Source of the DNA: Vibrio furnissii CIP 102972
GTDB taxonomy: Bacteria; Pseudomonadota; Gammaproteobacteria; Enterobacterales; Vibrionaceae
Reading direction: 5' to 3'
Assembly: GCF_000176175.1 (NCBI RefSeq)
Contig: NZ_ACZP01000008.1
Span: 1 to 50,130 of the forward strand
DNA: 50,130 nt
In this document: in pieces, positions 41,031 through 50,130 of the stretch
Layout of the letters: every line of letters begins with the position of its first letter
Numbering within the stretch: the first letter of the stretch is position 1
Notes under the pieces: generated by a model
The model's input: the letters and a program-made list of their open reading frames with translations, nothing else
The model's database searches: none
What the model was told of the DNA's origin: nothing
Position numbers and translations under genes: made by a program

Positions 41031-41067
41031 AAAGGCCTGTATCCCAACCGATACAGGCCTTTTTTTA
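41031..41067 (+). terminator. thr operon attenuator
   Basis: A perfect 10-bp stem GGCCTGTATC / GATACAGGCC with a 6-nt loop is preceded by A and followed by eight T. It lies between thrL and thrA, and is the transcription attenuator of the operon. Confidence 0.95.
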
Positions 41068-41097
41068 TACCAATTTTCAGAGAGTTTGGAGGAAGGG

Positions 41098-43557
41098 ATG
41101 CGAGTATTAAAGTTTGGAGGTTCATCGTTAGCAGATGCTGACCGTTTTTTAAGAGCGGCTGACATCATTGCCAACAATGCACAGCAGGAAGAAGTGGCCG
41201 TTGTACTGTCCGCGCCAGGGAAAACAACCAATAAGTTAGTGGCTGTGATTGAGAATGCACTGCGCAATGGTGAGGCGGAATTACAGATCGCCGAGCTGGA
41301 AGCATCATTCCAAGCGCTGTTTGACGCGATCAAAGCGGTGTTGCCCCATCTGGACGGCAGCGGTTTTGACAACCAAGTGCGTACGTCGATGTCGAAACTG
41401 CGTCAGTACGTGCACGGCATTAGCTTGCTGGGCATGTGTCCCGACAACGTGAATGCGCGCATCATCAGTAAAGGGGAACGTATTTCCATTCAACTGATGA
41501 AAGCGGTGATGGAAGCCAAAGGGCTGGCTGCCAACCTGATTGATCCCGTGAAGTACTTACTGGCCAAAGGCGATTACTTAGAAGCCATGGTGGATGTCGA
41601 TGCGTCGACACAGCTGTTCAAGCAAAATCCACTGCCAGCGCATCACGTCAACATCATGCCGGGCTTTACCGCGGGGAACAAAAAAGGCGAGCTCGTTTGC
41701 CTTGGCCGCAACGGTTCCGACTATTCAGCGGCGGTTTTGGCCGCGTGTCTGCGCGCCGAGTGCTGCGAAATCTGGACCGATGTGGATGGCGTCTACAACT
41801 GTGACCCGCGTTTGGTAGACGATGCGCGCCTGCTGAAATCCCTCAGTTATCAAGAAGCGATGGAACTCTCGTATTTCGGTGCGTCCGTTCTGCATCCGAA
41901 AACCATCGCGCCGATTGCTCAATTCCACATTCCCTGCTTAATTAAAAACAGCTTCAATCCACAAGGCCCAGGCACACTGATTGGCCAAGATACCGGCGAA
42001 GATAAGCTGGCCATCAAAGGCATCACCACGCTCAACAACCTGACCATGGTGAACGTGTCTGGCCCAGGCATGAAAGGCATGGTCGGGATGGCCAGCCGCG
42101 TGTTTGGCTCCATGTCCGCTGCGGGCGTCTCCATTGTGCTGATTACACAGTCGTCGTCGGAATACAGCATCAGCTTCTGTATTGAAGCAGAGCACAAACA
42201 ACTGGCGCAACAAGCGTTGGCGGAAACCTTTGAGCTTGAACTCAAAGATGGCCTGCTCGAGCCGGTTGAGTTCATGGAAGATCTATCGATCATCACGTTG
42301 GTGGGCGATGGAATGCGAACTTCGCGTGGCGTTGCATCGCAGTTCTTTGCATCACTGACCGAAGCGCACGTCAACATTGTTGCGATTGCGCAGGGCTCAT
42401 CTGAGCGCGCGATCTCCGCGGTGATCCCAGAAGACAAAGTCTCTTCGGCGATCAAAGCGTGTCACGAGAACCTCTTCAATTCCAAACACTTCCTTGATGT
42501 GTTTGTGGTCGGCGTGGGTGGTGTGGGCGGTGAGCTGGTCGATCAGATCCACCGTCAACAAAGCAAACTGGCCGATAAAGGCATCGTGATCCGCGTATGT
42601 GGCCTTGCCAACAGCAAAGGGTTACTGCTTGATAGCGAAGGCCTGCCGCTAGATCACTGGCGCGATCGCATGACCGCTGCCACCGAAGAGTTCTCTTTGG
42701 CGCGTTTGATTGCTCTTGTACAACGCAACCACATCATTAACCCGGTGTTGGTGGACTGCACGTCAAGCGATGACATCGCGCGTCAATACGCCGATTTCTT
42801 GGCCGCGGGTTTCCATGTGGTTACCCCCAACAAGAAAGCCAACACCGCCAGCATGGCGTATTACTACCAGTTGCGTGAAGTGGCGCGTCACTCTCGCCGT
42901 AAGCTGATGTATGAAACAACTGTTGGTGCGGGTTTGCCGGTGATTGAGAACCTGCAAAACCTCATTGCCGCAGGCGATGAGCTGGAAAAATTCAACGGTA
43001 TTTTGTCGGGTTCACTGTCGTTTATCTTCGGCAAACTCGATGAAGGGCTGTCGTTCAGCCAAGCGACCTCGGTTGCCAAAGACAAAGGCTTTACGGAACC
43101 GGATCCGCGCGATGACCTGTCGGGCATGGATGTGGCACGTAAGCTGCTGATCTTGGCGCGTGAATCGGGCATGGTGTTAGAACTAGACGACGTGATCGTG
43201 GAACAGGCACTGCCACCGGGTTTTGATGCGTCGGGCAGTGTGGATGAGTTTATGGCACGTCTGCCACAGGCCGATGCGTACTTTAAGTCCTTGGGCGATC
43301 AAGCGGCTCAAGAGGGCAAGGTCCTGCGCTACGTGGGTGAAATTGCCGATGGTCAATGCCGCGTGCGTCTGGCGATGGTCGATGAAAATGACCCAATGTT
43401 CAAAATTAAAGATGGCGAGAACGCGCTGGCGTTCTACAGCCGCTACTATCAACCAATTCCTCTGGTGCTGCGCGGTTATGGCGCCGGGACAGAAGTAACT
43501 GCCGCAGGCGTATTCGCGGATGTGATGCGTACGTTAGGCTGGAAATTAGGGGTTTAA
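41098..43557 (+). CDS. thrA: Bifunctional aspartokinase I / homoserine dehydrogenase I
   Basis: ThrA catalyses the first and third steps of threonine synthesis from aspartate. The 819-aa protein has the aspartokinase domain (KFGGSS at residue 5, residues ~1-290), two ACT regulatory domains (~residues 310-455; [11 protein letters not shown]), and the homoserine dehydrogenase domain ([12 protein letters not shown] near 470). ATG 41098 was chosen because GGAGGAAGGG precedes it and E. coli ThrA begins MRVLKFGG; the open frame upstream merely runs through the attenuator. It is 3 bp from thrB. Confidence 0.98.
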   Translation: MRVLKFGGSSLADADRFLRAADIIANNAQQEEVAVVLSAPGKTTNKLVAVIENALRNGEAELQIAELEASFQALFDAIKAVLPHLDGSGFDNQVRTSMSKLRQYVHGISLLGMCPDNVNARIISKGERISIQLMKAVMEAKGLAANLIDPVKYLLAKGDYLEAMVDVDASTQLFKQNPLPAHHVNIMPGFTAGNKKGELVCLGRNGSDYSAAVLAACLRAECCEIWTDVDGVYNCDPRLVDDARLLKSLSYQEAMELSYFGASVLHPKTIAPIAQFHIPCLIKNSFNPQGPGTLIGQDTGEDKLAIKGITTLNNLTMVNVSGPGMKGMVGMASRVFGSMSAAGVSIVLITQSSSEYSISFCIEAEHKQLAQQALAETFELELKDGLLEPVEFMEDLSIITLVGDGMRTSRGVASQFFASLTEAHVNIVAIAQGSSERAISAVIPEDKVSSAIKACHENLFNSKHFLDVFVVGVGGVGGELVDQIHRQQSKLADKGIVIRVCGLANSKGLLLDSEGLPLDHWRDRMTAATEEFSLARLIALVQRNHIINPVLVDCTSSDDIARQYADFLAAGFHVVTPNKKANTASMAYYYQLREVARHSRRKLMYETTVGAGLPVIENLQNLIAAGDELEKFNGILSGSLSFIFGKLDEGLSFSQATSVAKDKGFTEPDPRDDLSGMDVARKLLILARESGMVLELDDVIVEQALPPGFDASGSVDEFMARLPQADAYFKSLGDQAAQEGKVLRYVGEIADGQCRVRLAMVDENDPMFKIKDGENALAFYSRYYQPIPLVLRGYGAGTEVTAAGVFADVMRTLGWKLGV

Positions 43558-43560
43558 TCC

Positions 43561-44532
43561 ATGAGTTCAAGTGATATGAGTGTCGTTGTTTATGCGCCGG
43601 CATCCATTGGTAACGTCAGTGTGGGGTTCGATGTGCTGGGGGCCGCGGTGTCCCCAGTCGACGGCACTCTGTTGGGTGACCGCGTGCAGGTCAAGTCGGG
43701 CAGCGAACCATTCACACTGAAAACAGCGGGCAGCTTCGTCTCTAAGCTGCCCACGGATCCCAAAGAAAACATCGTGTACGACTGTTGGACCGTGTTTGCG
43801 CGCGAGCTGGATAAAAAGCAGATTGCCCTCAAACCGCTGGACATGACGCTGGAGAAAAACATGCCGATCGGCTCAGGACTGGGTTCCAGTGCCTGCTCGA
43901 TTGTGGCTGCACTCGATGCACTGAACCGTTTCCATGGCCAACCGCTGAACGACACTGAGTTGCTGGCACTGATGGGAGAAATGGAAGGTAAAATTTCCGG
44001 CGGTGTGCATTACGACAACGTGGCGCCATGCTATTTGGGCGGCGTGCAACTGATGTTGGAAGAGCTCGGTATCATCAGCCAGGAAGTGCCTTGTTTTGAT
44101 GAGTGGTACTGGGTGATGGCGTATCCGGGCATCAAAGTCTCGACCGCGGAAGCACGTGCGATTCTGCCGTCGCAATATCGTCGTCAGGACATCATCGCAC
44201 ACGGCCGTTATCTGGCGGGCTTTATTCATGCGTGTCATACCAACCAGCCGGAGCTGGCGGCGAAGATGATCAAAGACGTGATCGCAGAACCATATCGTGA
44301 GAAACTGCTGCCGGGCTTTGCCGATGCGCGTAAATACGCGGCGTCTGCAGGGGCACTGGCGACCGGGATATCAGGCAGTGGTCCAACGCTGTTTAGCGTA
44401 TGCAAAGATAAAGATGTCGCAGAGCGTGTCGCTCGTTGGCTTGAACAAAACTACGTCCAAAATGAAGAAGGATTCGTGCACATTTGTCGCCTCGACAAGA
44501 ACGGTTCGAAAGTTACAGGAAGTGAGCTATGA
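43561..44532 (+). CDS. thrB: Homoserine kinase
   Basis: ThrB phosphorylates homoserine. The 323-aa GHMP-family kinase has [18 protein letters not shown] at the N-terminus, the ATP-binding motif [12 protein letters not shown] (residues ~101-112) and [10 protein letters not shown] near the C-terminus. Most homologues begin at the second Met (43576, MSVVVYAP); ATG 43561 is also possible and has AGGGG at a proper distance. Its stop codon overlaps the thrC start (ATGA), indicating translational coupling. Confidence 0.97.
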   Translation: MSSSDMSVVVYAPASIGNVSVGFDVLGAAVSPVDGTLLGDRVQVKSGSEPFTLKTAGSFVSKLPTDPKENIVYDCWTVFARELDKKQIALKPLDMTLEKNMPIGSGLGSSACSIVAALDALNRFHGQPLNDTELLALMGEMEGKISGGVHYDNVAPCYLGGVQLMLEELGIISQEVPCFDEWYWVMAYPGIKVSTAEARAILPSQYRRQDIIAHGRYLAGFIHACHTNQPELAAKMIKDVIAEPYREKLLPGFADARKYAASAGALATGISGSGPTLFSVCKDKDVAERVARWLEQNYVQNEEGFVHICRLDKNGSKVTGSEL

Positions 44533-45812
44533 AGCTTTACAACATAAAAGAAAATGATGAACAAGTCTCCTTTGGCCAAGCCGTGCGCCAAGGGTTAGGC
44601 CGCAACCAAGGTCTGTTTTTCCCGTCGGAATTACCCAAGTTTGACGATATTGATGCGCTGCTGGCGGAAGATTTCGTCTCTCGCAGCACCAAGATTCTGT
44701 CTGCGCTGATTGGCGATGAGCTACCGGAAGACAAAGTGAATGCGATGGTGGATGCGGCATTCCAATTCCCTGCGCCGATTCAGTCAGTCAAAGATGGCGT
44801 CTATGCGCTGGAGCTGTTCCACGGTCCAACCCTGGCGTTTAAAGACTTCGGGGGGCGCTTTATGGCCCAATCTCTGGCAGCGGTGTCGAACGGCGGTAAA
44901 ATCACCATTCTGACCGCAACATCGGGCGATACCGGTGCGGCGGTGGCCCACGCCTTCTACGGCATGGAAGACATCAACGTGGTGATTCTGTATCCGAAAG
45001 GCAAGATCAGCCCATTGCAAGAGAAGCTGTTCTGCACGCTGGGTCAAAATATTCATACTGTGGCCATCAATGGCGACTTCGATGCTTGTCAGGCGCTAGT
45101 GAAAAAAGCGTTTGATGACGCTGAGCTGCGTCAGCAGATCGGCCTCAACTCTGCGAACTCGATCAATATCAGCCGCCTGATGGCGCAAATCTGTTACTAC
45201 TTTGAAGCAGCATCGCAGATGAGCAAGGCAGAGCGCGAGAATCTGGTGATCTCGGTCCCGAGTGGTAACTTTGGTAACCTGACGGCGGGCCTGCTGGCCA
45301 AAGCGCTGGGTCTGCCGATCAAACGGTTCATTGCCGCAACGAACGCCAACGATACGGTGCCTCGTTATCTGGAAACCGGTCAATGGGATCCGAAACCGAC
45401 GGTCGCGACCACGTCAAATGCAATGGATGTGAGTCAGCCAAACAACTGGCCACGCATTGAAGAGCTATGCCGCCTGAAAGATTGGGGCCTGGAAACATTG
45501 GGCAAAGGGGCGGTGCTTGACCACGAAAGTGCGCAATCGGTGCAAGAGCTCAATGCGCTCGGCTATTTGTGTGAACCACACGGCGCGATTGCGTACCGCG
45601 TACTCAACGAGCAACTGCAACCGGGCGAAACCGGTCTGTTCTTGTGTACGGCGCATCCGGCGAAATTTAAAGAAGTCGTCGATGAGATTTTAGGGACGGA
45701 TATCGAACTGCCGGCGCCGCTTGCCAAACATGCGGTCATGGAGTTGCTGTCGGTTGATCTCGACAATGACTTTGACGCACTGAAAGCCTTGCTGGTCAAA
45801 GTGCAGCCTTAA
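44529..45812 (+). CDS. thrC: Threonine synthase
   Basis: ThrC converts O-phosphohomoserine to threonine with pyridoxal phosphate. The 427-aa protein has the PLP lysine at residue ~105 in [12 protein letters not shown], the phosphate-binding loop [12 protein letters not shown] and VPSGNFGNL. It is the last gene of the thrLABC operon and is closed by a strong terminator shared with the convergent grcA. Confidence 0.98.
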   Translation: MKLYNIKENDEQVSFGQAVRQGLGRNQGLFFPSELPKFDDIDALLAEDFVSRSTKILSALIGDELPEDKVNAMVDAAFQFPAPIQSVKDGVYALELFHGPTLAFKDFGGRFMAQSLAAVSNGGKITILTATSGDTGAAVAHAFYGMEDINVVILYPKGKISPLQEKLFCTLGQNIHTVAINGDFDACQALVKKAFDDAELRQQIGLNSANSINISRLMAQICYYFEAASQMSKAERENLVISVPSGNFGNLTAGLLAKALGLPIKRFIAATNANDTVPRYLETGQWDPKPTVATTSNAMDVSQPNNWPRIEELCRLKDWGLETLGKGAVLDHESAQSVQELNALGYLCEPHGAIAYRVLNEQLQPGETGLFLCTAHPAKFKEVVDEILGTDIELPAPLAKHAVMELLSVDLDNDFDALKALLVKVQP

Positions 45813-45840
45813 TTGGCTCACGTGAGTGGCTAAAGAGAAT

Positions 45841-45874
45841 AAAAAAGCGGCGCCCTCATCGGCGCCGCTTTTTT
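45841..45874. terminator. Bidirectional terminator between thrC and grcA
   Basis: GCGGCGCC / GGCGCCGC form an 8-bp G+C stem with a 6-nt loop, flanked by six A and six T. It serves the convergent thr operon and grcA. Confidence 0.94.
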
Positions 45875-45887
45875 CATGCATCTGAGA

Positions 45888-46265
45888 TTACAGAGATTCT
45901 GTAAATGTACGTGCGATCACGTCACGTTGCTGCTCTGGCGTCAGCGAGTTAAAACGTACCGCGTAGCCTGACACGCGAATGGTCAGCTGTGGGTATTTTT
46001 CTGGATTCGCAACCGCATCTTCCAACGTTTCACGTTTTAGCACGTTCACGTTCAGGTGTTGACCCCCTTCAATACGAGGTGTGGTTTCAATCGCCACTTC
46101 ACGGCTTTCGAATTCACCCAGTTCATTGATCGCAACAACCTGATCAGCGTCGTAACCGGCAACGGCGGCAACACAACGTGCTTCATTGGCTTCACTGTCG
46201 ATTAGCCAAATGGAGTTAAGTAGGTCATCATTAGCGGCTTTAGTAATTTGAATACCTTGGATCAT
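45888..46265 (-). CDS. grcA: Autonomous glycyl radical cofactor GrcA (YfiD)
   Basis: GrcA replaces the C-terminal glycyl-radical part of pyruvate formate-lyase after oxygen damage and restores activity. The 125-aa protein keeps the radical glycine Gly100 in [12 protein letters not shown] and the C-terminus [14 protein letters not shown] 46265 ([10 protein letters not shown]) was chosen over GTG 46268; AGGAGATA precedes it. Two near-perfect FNR boxes upstream support anaerobic induction, as for E. coli yfiD, which is FNR- and ArcA-controlled. Confidence 0.97.
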   Translation of the reverse strand: MIQGIQITKAANDDLLNSIWLIDSEANEARCVAAVAGYDADQVVAINELGEFESREVAIETTPRIEGGQHLNVNVLKRETLEDAVANPEKYPQLTIRVSGYAVRFNSLTPEQQRDVIARTFTESL

Positions 46266-46590
46266 CACTATCTCCTAGTCCACAAACGTGGCATTTATTG
46301 GTGTTAATTTTCAAATTTTATTGAGCTTCGTATTATATAGCCAATATCCATGATGATAGTATTGATTTAGGTCAAAAAACAACAAAAAACCTTATTTTCT
46401 TCAAGGGGAATACTTTGATTTTGGTCAATAAGTTGTTTAAAAACAAAGTATTTACAATTTAGTTTAAAGTTTAAAACATAGTTTAATTTGTATTTTGTTG
46501 TAATTTTACTACAAAATAAACCTATAACCCGTCGGCGATGACATGAGATCAGGCAGTTAGGCGGCCAAACTGAAAGTGTGAAGTGATTAA
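46266..46590 (-). promoter_or_regulatory. grcA promoter with two FNR boxes; nfo upstream region
   Basis: On the minus strand a consensus -10 TATAAT lies at 46332-46337. FNR-type dyad TTGAT-TTAG-GTCAA at 46362-46375 is centred about 42-44 bp upstream of the predicted start, the class II position. A second copy, TTGAT-TTTG-GTCAA, lies at 46415-46428, 53 bp farther. Both differ from consensus at one base. The rest of the 325-base spacer, up to nfo, is A+T-rich with no gene seen. Confidence 0.8.
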
Positions 46591-47469
46591 ATGACAAACA
46601 GTAAAATCGATTCTGAAAACAAGTTTATTGGCGCCCATGTGTCCGCCTCGGGTGGGGTTGATCAGGCGCCATTGCGTGCCAAAGAGATTGGCGCCAATGC
46701 GTTTGCACTGTTTACCAAAAACCAGCGCCAATGGGTGGCCAAACCGCTTGAAGCGGCAACCATTCGTGCCTTTAAAGCCAATTGCCAGCGTTTGGGCTTT
46801 GCCGCAGAACATATTTTGCCGCATGACTCCTACCTGATTAACCTCGGCGCGCCGGAAGCTGACAAGCTAGCAAAATCACGTGAAGCCTTTATTGATGAGA
46901 TGGAACGTTGTCAGCAATTGGGGCTCACGCTGTTGAATTTCCATCCCGGTAGTCATTTAAAGCAAGTGAGCGAAAGCGAATGCCTGCGTACGATCGCGGA
47001 ATCAATCAACCTTGCGCATCAGGCGGTTCCTGAGGTGATTGCGGTCATTGAGAACACTGCTGGGCAGGGGACTAACCTCGGGTGGCGTTTTGAACACTTA
47101 GCGGAAATCATTGATCAGGTTGAAGATAAATCGCGCGTCGGTGTGTGTCTGGATACTTGCCACACCTTTGCCGCCGGTTACGACCTGCGCACCCCTGAAG
47201 CGTGTGAAGCCACATTCGCCGAATTCGACCGCATTGTGGGCATGCACTATTTAAGGGCAATGCATATTAATGATTCAAAGTCGGCCCATGGCAGCCGTGT
47301 CGACCGTCATCATTCGCTGGGGAAAGGGGAGATCGGCTGGCACTGCTTTGAATACATTGCCAAAGATCCTCGCTTCAATGGTATCCCATTGATTTTAGAA
47401 ACGATTGATCCGGATATTTGGGCGGATGAGATCAACACATTGCGCGAATTTCATCGTCAGGTGTCATAA
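46591..47469 (+). CDS. nfo: Endonuclease IV (AP endonuclease)
   Basis: Nfo cleaves DNA at abasic sites in base excision repair. The 292-aa TIM-barrel protein has the trinuclear zinc-binding signatures [55 protein letters not shown] and ETID. It has about seven extra N-terminal residues relative to E. coli Nfo. The start ATG is supported by GTGTGAAGTG upstream. ung, another base-excision enzyme, follows on the same strand after a 310-bp gap. Confidence 0.97.
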   Translation: MTNSKIDSENKFIGAHVSASGGVDQAPLRAKEIGANAFALFTKNQRQWVAKPLEAATIRAFKANCQRLGFAAEHILPHDSYLINLGAPEADKLAKSREAFIDEMERCQQLGLTLLNFHPGSHLKQVSESECLRTIAESINLAHQAVPEVIAVIENTAGQGTNLGWRFEHLAEIIDQVEDKSRVGVCLDTCHTFAAGYDLRTPEACEATFAEFDRIVGMHYLRAMHINDSKSAHGSRVDRHHSLGKGEIGWHCFEYIAKDPRFNGIPLILETIDPDIWADEINTLREFHRQVS

Positions 47470-47542
47470 TTTCAAGCGGATTCACACTATTGGCATCTTT
47501 CTTTCATTACATTTTCGTGTAAGTGTCATGTCAGTAAGGATG

Positions 47543-47710
47543 TCAATATGAACTCAGCTCACCCTGTTGCAATTCACGCCATTGCTCGCGCTGTTCCTCG
47601 CATGCCGGTGCCAAACCGCCATGTGCATGGGCAAGGGCATCATCGTTCACCACAACGTAGTCGTCCCCACCATTAGTTGGTGCGATGCCCGTCAAACACT
47701 GAGTCATCAT
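47543..47710 (-). CDS. Small acidic protein of unknown function (55 aa)
   Basis: A 55-aa ORF on the minus strand between nfo and ung. Its composition is balanced and protein-like: an N-terminal MMTQCLTGIAPTNGGDDYVV, a central NDDALAHAHGG, and a charged helix EEQREQWRELQQGEL. The opposite strand also has a short ORF, but that one is very rich in His, Arg and Pro, as expected of a shadow. A weak AGG lies 7 nt before the start. No family is recognised. If real, it is divergent from ung. Confidence 0.5.
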   Translation of the reverse strand: MMTQCLTGIAPTNGGDDYVVVNDDALAHAHGGLAPACEEQREQWRELQQGELSSY

Positions 47711-47716
47711 AGACGC

Positions 47717-47746
47717 CTGACGACGAAGAGCAAATCAGGGTACAAT
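47717..47746 (+). promoter_or_regulatory. ung promoter candidate
   Basis: CTGACG (47717-47722), 18-nt spacer, TACAAT (47741-47746), about 30 bp before the ung start codon. An AAGGAATAAGGA ribosome site follows. Confidence 0.5.
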
Positions 47747-47778
47747 CGCCCTTATTGTTCAAGGAATAAGGATCTTTT

Positions 47779-48456
47779 ATGACTCAGTCACTGACTTGGC
47801 ATGACGTTATTGGCACAGAGAAACAGCAAGACTATTTTCAGCACACACTGGCATTTGTGGAAGCGGAGCGACACGCGGGGAAGGTGATTTTTCCGCCAGC
47901 CAAAGATGTGTTTAACGCCTTTCGCTACACCGAATTTGACCAAGTCAAAGTGGTGATTCTGGGCCAAGATCCTTACCATGGGCCGAATCAGGCTCACGGG
48001 ATGTGTTTTTCTGTGCAACCCGGCATCAAAACACCGCCCTCTTTAGTCAACATGTATAAAGAGCTGGCGCAAGATATTCCCGGTTTTCAAATCCCCAATC
48101 ACGGTTACCTCAAAAGCTGGGCTGACCAAGGCGTTCTCTTACTCAACACCGTCTTGACGGTGGAGCAGGGCAAAGCCCATTCGCATGCTAACACGGGCTG
48201 GGAAACCTTTACGGATCGCGTGATCGATGCGCTCAATCAGAATGGCGAAGGCATCGTGTTCTTGTTGTGGGGGGCACATGCTCAGAAGAAAGGCCGTATG
48301 ATTGATCGTCAGCGTCATCATGTGCTGATGGCGCCGCACCCGTCCCCGTTATCAGCGCATCGTGGCTTTTTAGGGTGTCGCCACTTTTCGCAAACCAATC
48401 AGTTGCTTGAAGCGCAAGGCAAAGCCCCGATCGATTGGCAACCGCACCTCGATTAA
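47779..48456 (+). CDS. ung: Uracil-DNA glycosylase
   Basis: Ung removes uracil from DNA. The 225-aa family 1 enzyme has the water-activating loop GQDPYHG with Asp64, the LLLNTVLTV uracil-binding strand and the DNA-intercalation loop [12 protein letters not shown] with the catalytic His (~187). Length and alignment match E. coli Ung. It follows nfo on the same strand, separated by a small minus-strand ORF. Confidence 0.98.
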   Translation: MTQSLTWHDVIGTEKQQDYFQHTLAFVEAERHAGKVIFPPAKDVFNAFRYTEFDQVKVVILGQDPYHGPNQAHGMCFSVQPGIKTPPSLVNMYKELAQDIPGFQIPNHGYLKSWADQGVLLLNTVLTVEQGKAHSHANTGWETFTDRVIDALNQNGEGIVFLLWGAHAQKKGRMIDRQRHHVLMAPHPSPLSAHRGFLGCRHFSQTNQLLEAQGKAPIDWQPHLD

Positions 48457-48547
48457 CCGATAGATTGGCGTTTTTTCGACCAGAATCAAAGCGTGTTTTT
48501 GAAACCTTATATACACTTACAGAAAGTATGTGTAAGGGAGAAACACG

Positions 48548-49099
48548 ATGATGATTGAGAGAATCAGACGCGAGCATGGCTATATGACTCGGTTACTGGC
48601 GATTCTGCGTGACAAGCTGAAATTGCTCAAATCCGAACAGGCCATCAATTATACCTTGGTAAAAGAAATCGTGGATTACCTGGGCAGTCACTCTGAAACG
48701 GTCCATCACCCAAAAGAGGACATCATCTACCGCTACTATATGGCGCATTATGGTGAGCTTCAAACCGTGGCCGATTTGGAGAAGGAACACGTGACGTTGT
48801 CTGAGCAGACGCATGCGTTTCTCGATATCGTGGAGATGATTTTGCAAGATGCCGTGGTGCCTCAAGCGGTGATCATTGAGAAGCTGGAAGCGTTTATCGA
48901 TGCGCAGCGCCGCCACTTGGAGATGGAAGAACAGTCCATTCTACCGCTGATCAACCGTACCTTTACGGTCAGCGATTGGCAGAACGTCGAATCACAATGG
49001 AATGAAAATGAAGACGATCCGGTGTTTGGGGAAACCATCGCTGAGCGGTTCGCGCAATTGGCGCGTCGCGTCCGTAAAAGCGAATCTGAATGCACCTGA
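48548..49099 (+). CDS. Hemerythrin-domain protein
   Basis: The 183-aa all-helical protein has a hemerythrin/HHE fold. Likely di-iron ligands are visible in EHGYM (His ~10), SETVHHPKED (His/Glu ~55), EKEHVTLSEQ (His ~83) and QRRHLEMEEQ (His/Glu ~122). Related proteins bind oxygen or nitric oxide or take part in iron-sulfur repair; the exact role is unknown. It begins with two Met codons (48548 and 48551) after AGGGAG. It lies about 90 bp after ung and is closed by a terminator. Confidence 0.88.
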   Translation: MMIERIRREHGYMTRLLAILRDKLKLLKSEQAINYTLVKEIVDYLGSHSETVHHPKEDIIYRYYMAHYGELQTVADLEKEHVTLSEQTHAFLDIVEMILQDAVVPQAVIIEKLEAFIDAQRRHLEMEEQSILPLINRTFTVSDWQNVESQWNENEDDPVFGETIAERFAQLARRVRKSESECT

Positions 49100-49120
49100 T
49101 GCCAGTCAATGCACGGAAAT

Positions 49121-49146
49121 AAAAAGGCACCCGAAGGTGCCTTTTT
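49121..49146. terminator. Bidirectional terminator after the hemerythrin gene
   Basis: AAAAAGGCACC and GGTGCCTTTTT are exact reverse complements around a 4-nt CGAA loop, between two convergent genes. Confidence 0.93.
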
Positions 49147-49149
49147 ATT

Positions 49150-49329
49150 TCATAATTTGATGTCGTTGATCTCCAGACAAATATCCATATCGAGAAGCTC
49201 TTTTTCCAGTCGCTTCTTATCACGAATGGCTTCGATTTCTCTCCACATACGCTTGACCGGTTTGGCTCGGTTCGCGCGGATCTTCGTGATTTCCCTATCC
49301 AACAGTTCATCGAAGTGCAAGTCATCCAT
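49150..49329 (-). CDS. DUF3545 family small protein
   Basis: A 59-aa ORF, MDDLHFDELLDREI at the start, then KPVKRMWREIEAIRDKKR and a leucine/acid-rich end. The KRMWREIEAI..KxRL core is what I recall for DUF3545, a family of small proteins in Vibrio and Shewanella with no known function. It is highly charged and probably helical. It is convergent with the hemerythrin gene and just below usual ORF length cut-offs. Confidence 0.8.
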   Translation of the reverse strand: MDDLHFDELLDREITKIRANRAKPVKRMWREIEAIRDKKRLEKELLDMDICLEINDIKL

Positions 49330-50024
49330 AATCTAGCCTCATTGTCGTTGTCATCATTTCATGAGTGCTGTCTAAATAGCACAGTTAGCCGAAGCGTAAC
49401 TTTGATTTGTTTCTCATTTGTTTCGTTTGGATGAAGCTTTGATGAGTTTTTTTACTGTGATTCACAGTTTTTAGGCCAAATTTTTGAGTAAAAAAGCAGC
49501 AGTTGAATCGCGCAAACGTTTTTATTGCGTTCAAGCGGTTGTTAAAAAGGTGTTGACGAGTTCGCGGTGGAATGATTGAGTGGTTAATAAATGTCCAATT
49601 GATTTCAAAATATGACTTTTTACTGACAAATTTCCCTGCCTGAACGTCGAACCCCTTTATTCTCAGGGGGTGAGATTAACTTTATGCAATAAGGTTTTTA
49701 TGGTTGCTTTTTGCTCTGAAATGTTGCGAAAAAGATAGTATTTTGCTCTGTTGTTGTAGCTGGTTTGATTGGTTGCGTGTTAATGAATAGTGATTTTATA
49801 GTAAAAAATAACAATCAAAAGCAATACATTGCATATTGATTTTTGCCACCTCAGGTTGCATTATCCGCCCGTCAAAAAATACGCTGGTTTATTTGGACAG
49901 CCTTTTCGGCTGGCTTAATGGCATCAAATGTAACCACAATTCAGATAACTTCGCGGGATGCGAAAGTGCATTTGTCATGCTGAGTGACACTCAGATCAGC
50001 GCAATCACTCTACGAGAGGTTCTT
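49330..50024 (+). promoter_or_regulatory. Long A+T-rich region upstream of the symporter gene
   Basis: These 695 bases hold no convincing ORF. Visible elements: a PurR/LacI-type operator-like core CGCAAACGTTT (within 49510-49525), a promoter candidate TTGCGT-N18-TATAGT (49773-49802) and a leader near 215 nt. In the leader are short stems (CAGCC/GGCTG near 49900, TTCGC/GCGAA near 49959-49976) and an odd palindrome CTGAGTG-A-CACTCAG (49980-49994). I cannot match the leader to a known riboswitch. Confidence 0.4.
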
Positions 50025-50130
50025 GTGACAGACTTAATTAACTTAATGAACGATCTGCTTTGGGGATCGATTCTGGTTTATCTTTTAGTGGGTGTGGGTA
50101 TTTACTTCACTCTACGTTTAGGCTTTATCC
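50025..50130 (+). CDS. Sodium:alanine symporter family protein (start only)
   Basis: Only the first 35 codons are in the window. They read TDLINLMNDLLWGSILVYLL followed by VGVGIYFTLRLGFI, the characteristic opening of AGCS-family sodium:alanine/glycine symporters, with the first membrane helix. The start is GTG at 50025, preceded by GAGAGG. Gene truncated by the window edge; substrate not determinable. Confidence 0.8.
   Translation, partial: MTDLINLMNDLLWGSILVYLLVGVGIYFTLRLGFI

Noticed and set aside
40993..41097. Extended N-terminus of ThrA
   Set aside because: The extension crosses the attenuator hairpin; the internal ATG with GGAGGAAGGG matches the known ThrA start.
47548..47676. Plus-strand 42-aa ORF between nfo and ung with a TAAGGA ribosome-like site
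   Set aside because: Its composition is dominated by His, Arg and Pro, typical of the complement of a coding frame; the minus-strand ORF over it is better.
49800..50024. Glycine riboswitch upstream of the sodium:alanine symporter
   Set aside because: The gene family made it plausible, but the conserved glycine-aptamer core bases were not found by eye.

Overview
The window is a 50 kb stretch of bacterial chromosome from the Vibrionaceae. The gene order (lpxC-dciA-secA-mutT, dapB-carAB, mtnN-cbiB-btuF-yadS, two gltBD pairs, yhcC-arcB-arcA, thrLABC, grcA-nfo-ung) and the close protein matches to E. coli and Vibrio families, recalled from memory, fit chromosome 1 of a Vibrio. The moderate G+C looks more like the V. 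fluvialis/furnissii group than V. cholerae, but that species-level guess is inference. The window is almost entirely core genome. I see no insertion sequence, prophage, integron, CRISPR array, tRNA or rRNA.

Layout: 1-6050 holds envelope, export and housekeeping genes (lpxC, dciA on the minus strand, secA, mutT, dapB). 6051-10990 is a long carAB control region, carA and carB. 11025-15829 is the most accessory-like part: a LysR regulator divergent from a phenolic acid decarboxylase, a TSUP permease (YfcA), a second LysR regulator, and a VOC / flavodoxin / small-protein operon. 15797-19521 is the operon mtnN-cbiB-like-btuF-yadS plus a DUF1499 lipoprotein. 19688-32002 carries two complete but structurally different glutamate synthase (GOGAT) pairs in tandem. 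32535-38967 holds yhcC, a PAS-GGDEF diguanylate cyclase, arcB, a small lipoprotein and convergent arcA. 39290-40648 has DUF3293, an RraA-like protein and a small outer-membrane protein. 40868-45874 is the threonine operon with leader peptide and attenuator. 45888-50130 has FNR-controlled grcA, nfo, a small antisense-oriented ORF, ung, a hemerythrin protein, DUF3545 and the start of a sodium:alanine symporter.

Two themes link the genes. Nitrogen and amino-acid metabolism (carAB, dapB, two GOGATs, thrABC, alanine symporter) takes up half the window. Redox and anaerobic control is the other: ArcAB sits here with a perfect FNR box shared by arcA and its divergent neighbour, and grcA has two near-perfect FNR boxes. 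No wholly new multi-gene system is evident. The less-explained signals are mostly non-coding. They are a structured leader and paired TGTAA-N5-TTACA dyads around gltB2/yhcC, a dyad lying across the gltB1 promoter, two long inverted repeats between the GOGAT pairs, spaced direct repeats before the VOC operon, a CbiB-family protein lacking family motifs, and unlisted small ORFs.
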